Positions 62,667 through 64,000 of a stretch of DNA of 64,000 nt are shown here, one piece after another. The position numbers were made by a program, and so were the translations under genes. Origin of the DNA: Pseudoxanthomonas sp. SE1 (GTDB lineage: Bacteria; Pseudomonadota; Gammaproteobacteria; Xanthomonadales; Xanthomonadaceae); the NCBI RefSeq assembly GCF_029542205.1, contig NZ_CP113783.1, positions 1,913,001 through 1,977,000 of the forward strand, in the 5' to 3' direction. Each line of letters starts with the position of its first letter. Within the stretch, counting starts at the first letter, position 1. The notes beneath the pieces were generated by a model that made no database searches, was not told the DNA's origin, and saw only the letters and a program-made list of their open reading frames with translations.

Positions 62667-64000
<1,334 letters not shown>

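Overview
The window is a gene-dense, high-GC stretch of gammaproteobacterial chromosome that looks like Xanthomonadaceae (Pseudoxanthomonas/Stenotrophomonas/Lysobacter relatives; genus not certain). The reasons are the gene set and order (bamE/omlA divergent from fur, smpB divergent from ratA-rnfH, hrcA-grpE-dnaK-dnaJ, a large NAD-dependent glutamate dehydrogenase, a bacterial kynurenine pathway), a tmRNA encoding the tag ANDDNYALAA, and five copies of a GTAG/GTGG-type REP hairpin like the GTAG-motif (SMAG) repeats of Stenotrophomonas. No prophage, insertion sequence, CRISPR array or tRNA gene was recognised.

Layout. 1-1619: end of a tetR-RND efflux operon with a clear operator. 1921-9988: NAD-glutamate dehydrogenase, NAD kinase, a small exported protein, a 5'-nucleotidase and a DUF2939 protein. 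10005-21108 (minus strand): DUF2461 protein, exonuclease I and a long kynurenine-catabolic run: SDR, aminomuconate-semialdehyde dehydrogenase, beta-carbonic anhydrase, aminomuconate deaminase, 3-hydroxyanthranilate dioxygenase, an inserted nucleotidyltransferase/HEPN pair with its own tandem operators, ACMS decarboxylase, kynureninase and kynurenine monooxygenase. 21229-23883: PaiB-like protein, two small proteins, asnS. 24003-27373: an IscA-type protein, rpsF-rpsR-rplI and dnaB. 27597-38139: a two-component-type sensor kinase, alanine racemase, photolyase, a wax ester synthase/DGAT, an OmpA lipoprotein and Tex. 38268-41786: a divergent pair, a GKRP/MurQ-like double-SIS protein and a NamZ (DUF1343) muramidase. 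41800-42230: a degenerate tandem repeat array. 42346-46346 (minus): a tightly coupled cassette DUF3348 - ExbB/MotA-like DUF802 - MotB/OmpA-like - DUF2894. 46491-49178: ssrA, smpB, ratA, rnfH, bamE, fur. 49281-55916: recN and the hrcA-grpE-dnaK-dnaJ heat-shock operon. 56025-64000: a DUF3857 transglutaminase protein, prephenate dehydrogenase, MOSC protein, dapB, carA, a small exported protein and the start of carB.

How the genes work together. The kynurenine run covers every step from kynurenine to the 2-aminomuconate deaminase product; tryptophan dioxygenase and kynurenine formamidase are not in the window. The decarboxylase releases CO2, which may explain the carbonic anhydrase. ssrA and smpB are the two parts of trans-translation. 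carA and carB form carbamoyl phosphate synthetase.

The least explained systems are (i) the four-gene motor-like cassette at 42346-46346, which has the parts of an ion-driven stator (ExbB/MotA-like channel with a very long helical tail, plus a MotB-like OmpA protein) and two proteins of unknown function, resembling in plan but not identical to ZorAB; (ii) the self-regulated nucleotidyltransferase/HEPN pair inside a catabolic operon; (iii) the apparently exported MurQ/GKRP-like protein facing a muramidase; and (iv) the 128-bp repeat array at about 41.8-42.2 kb.
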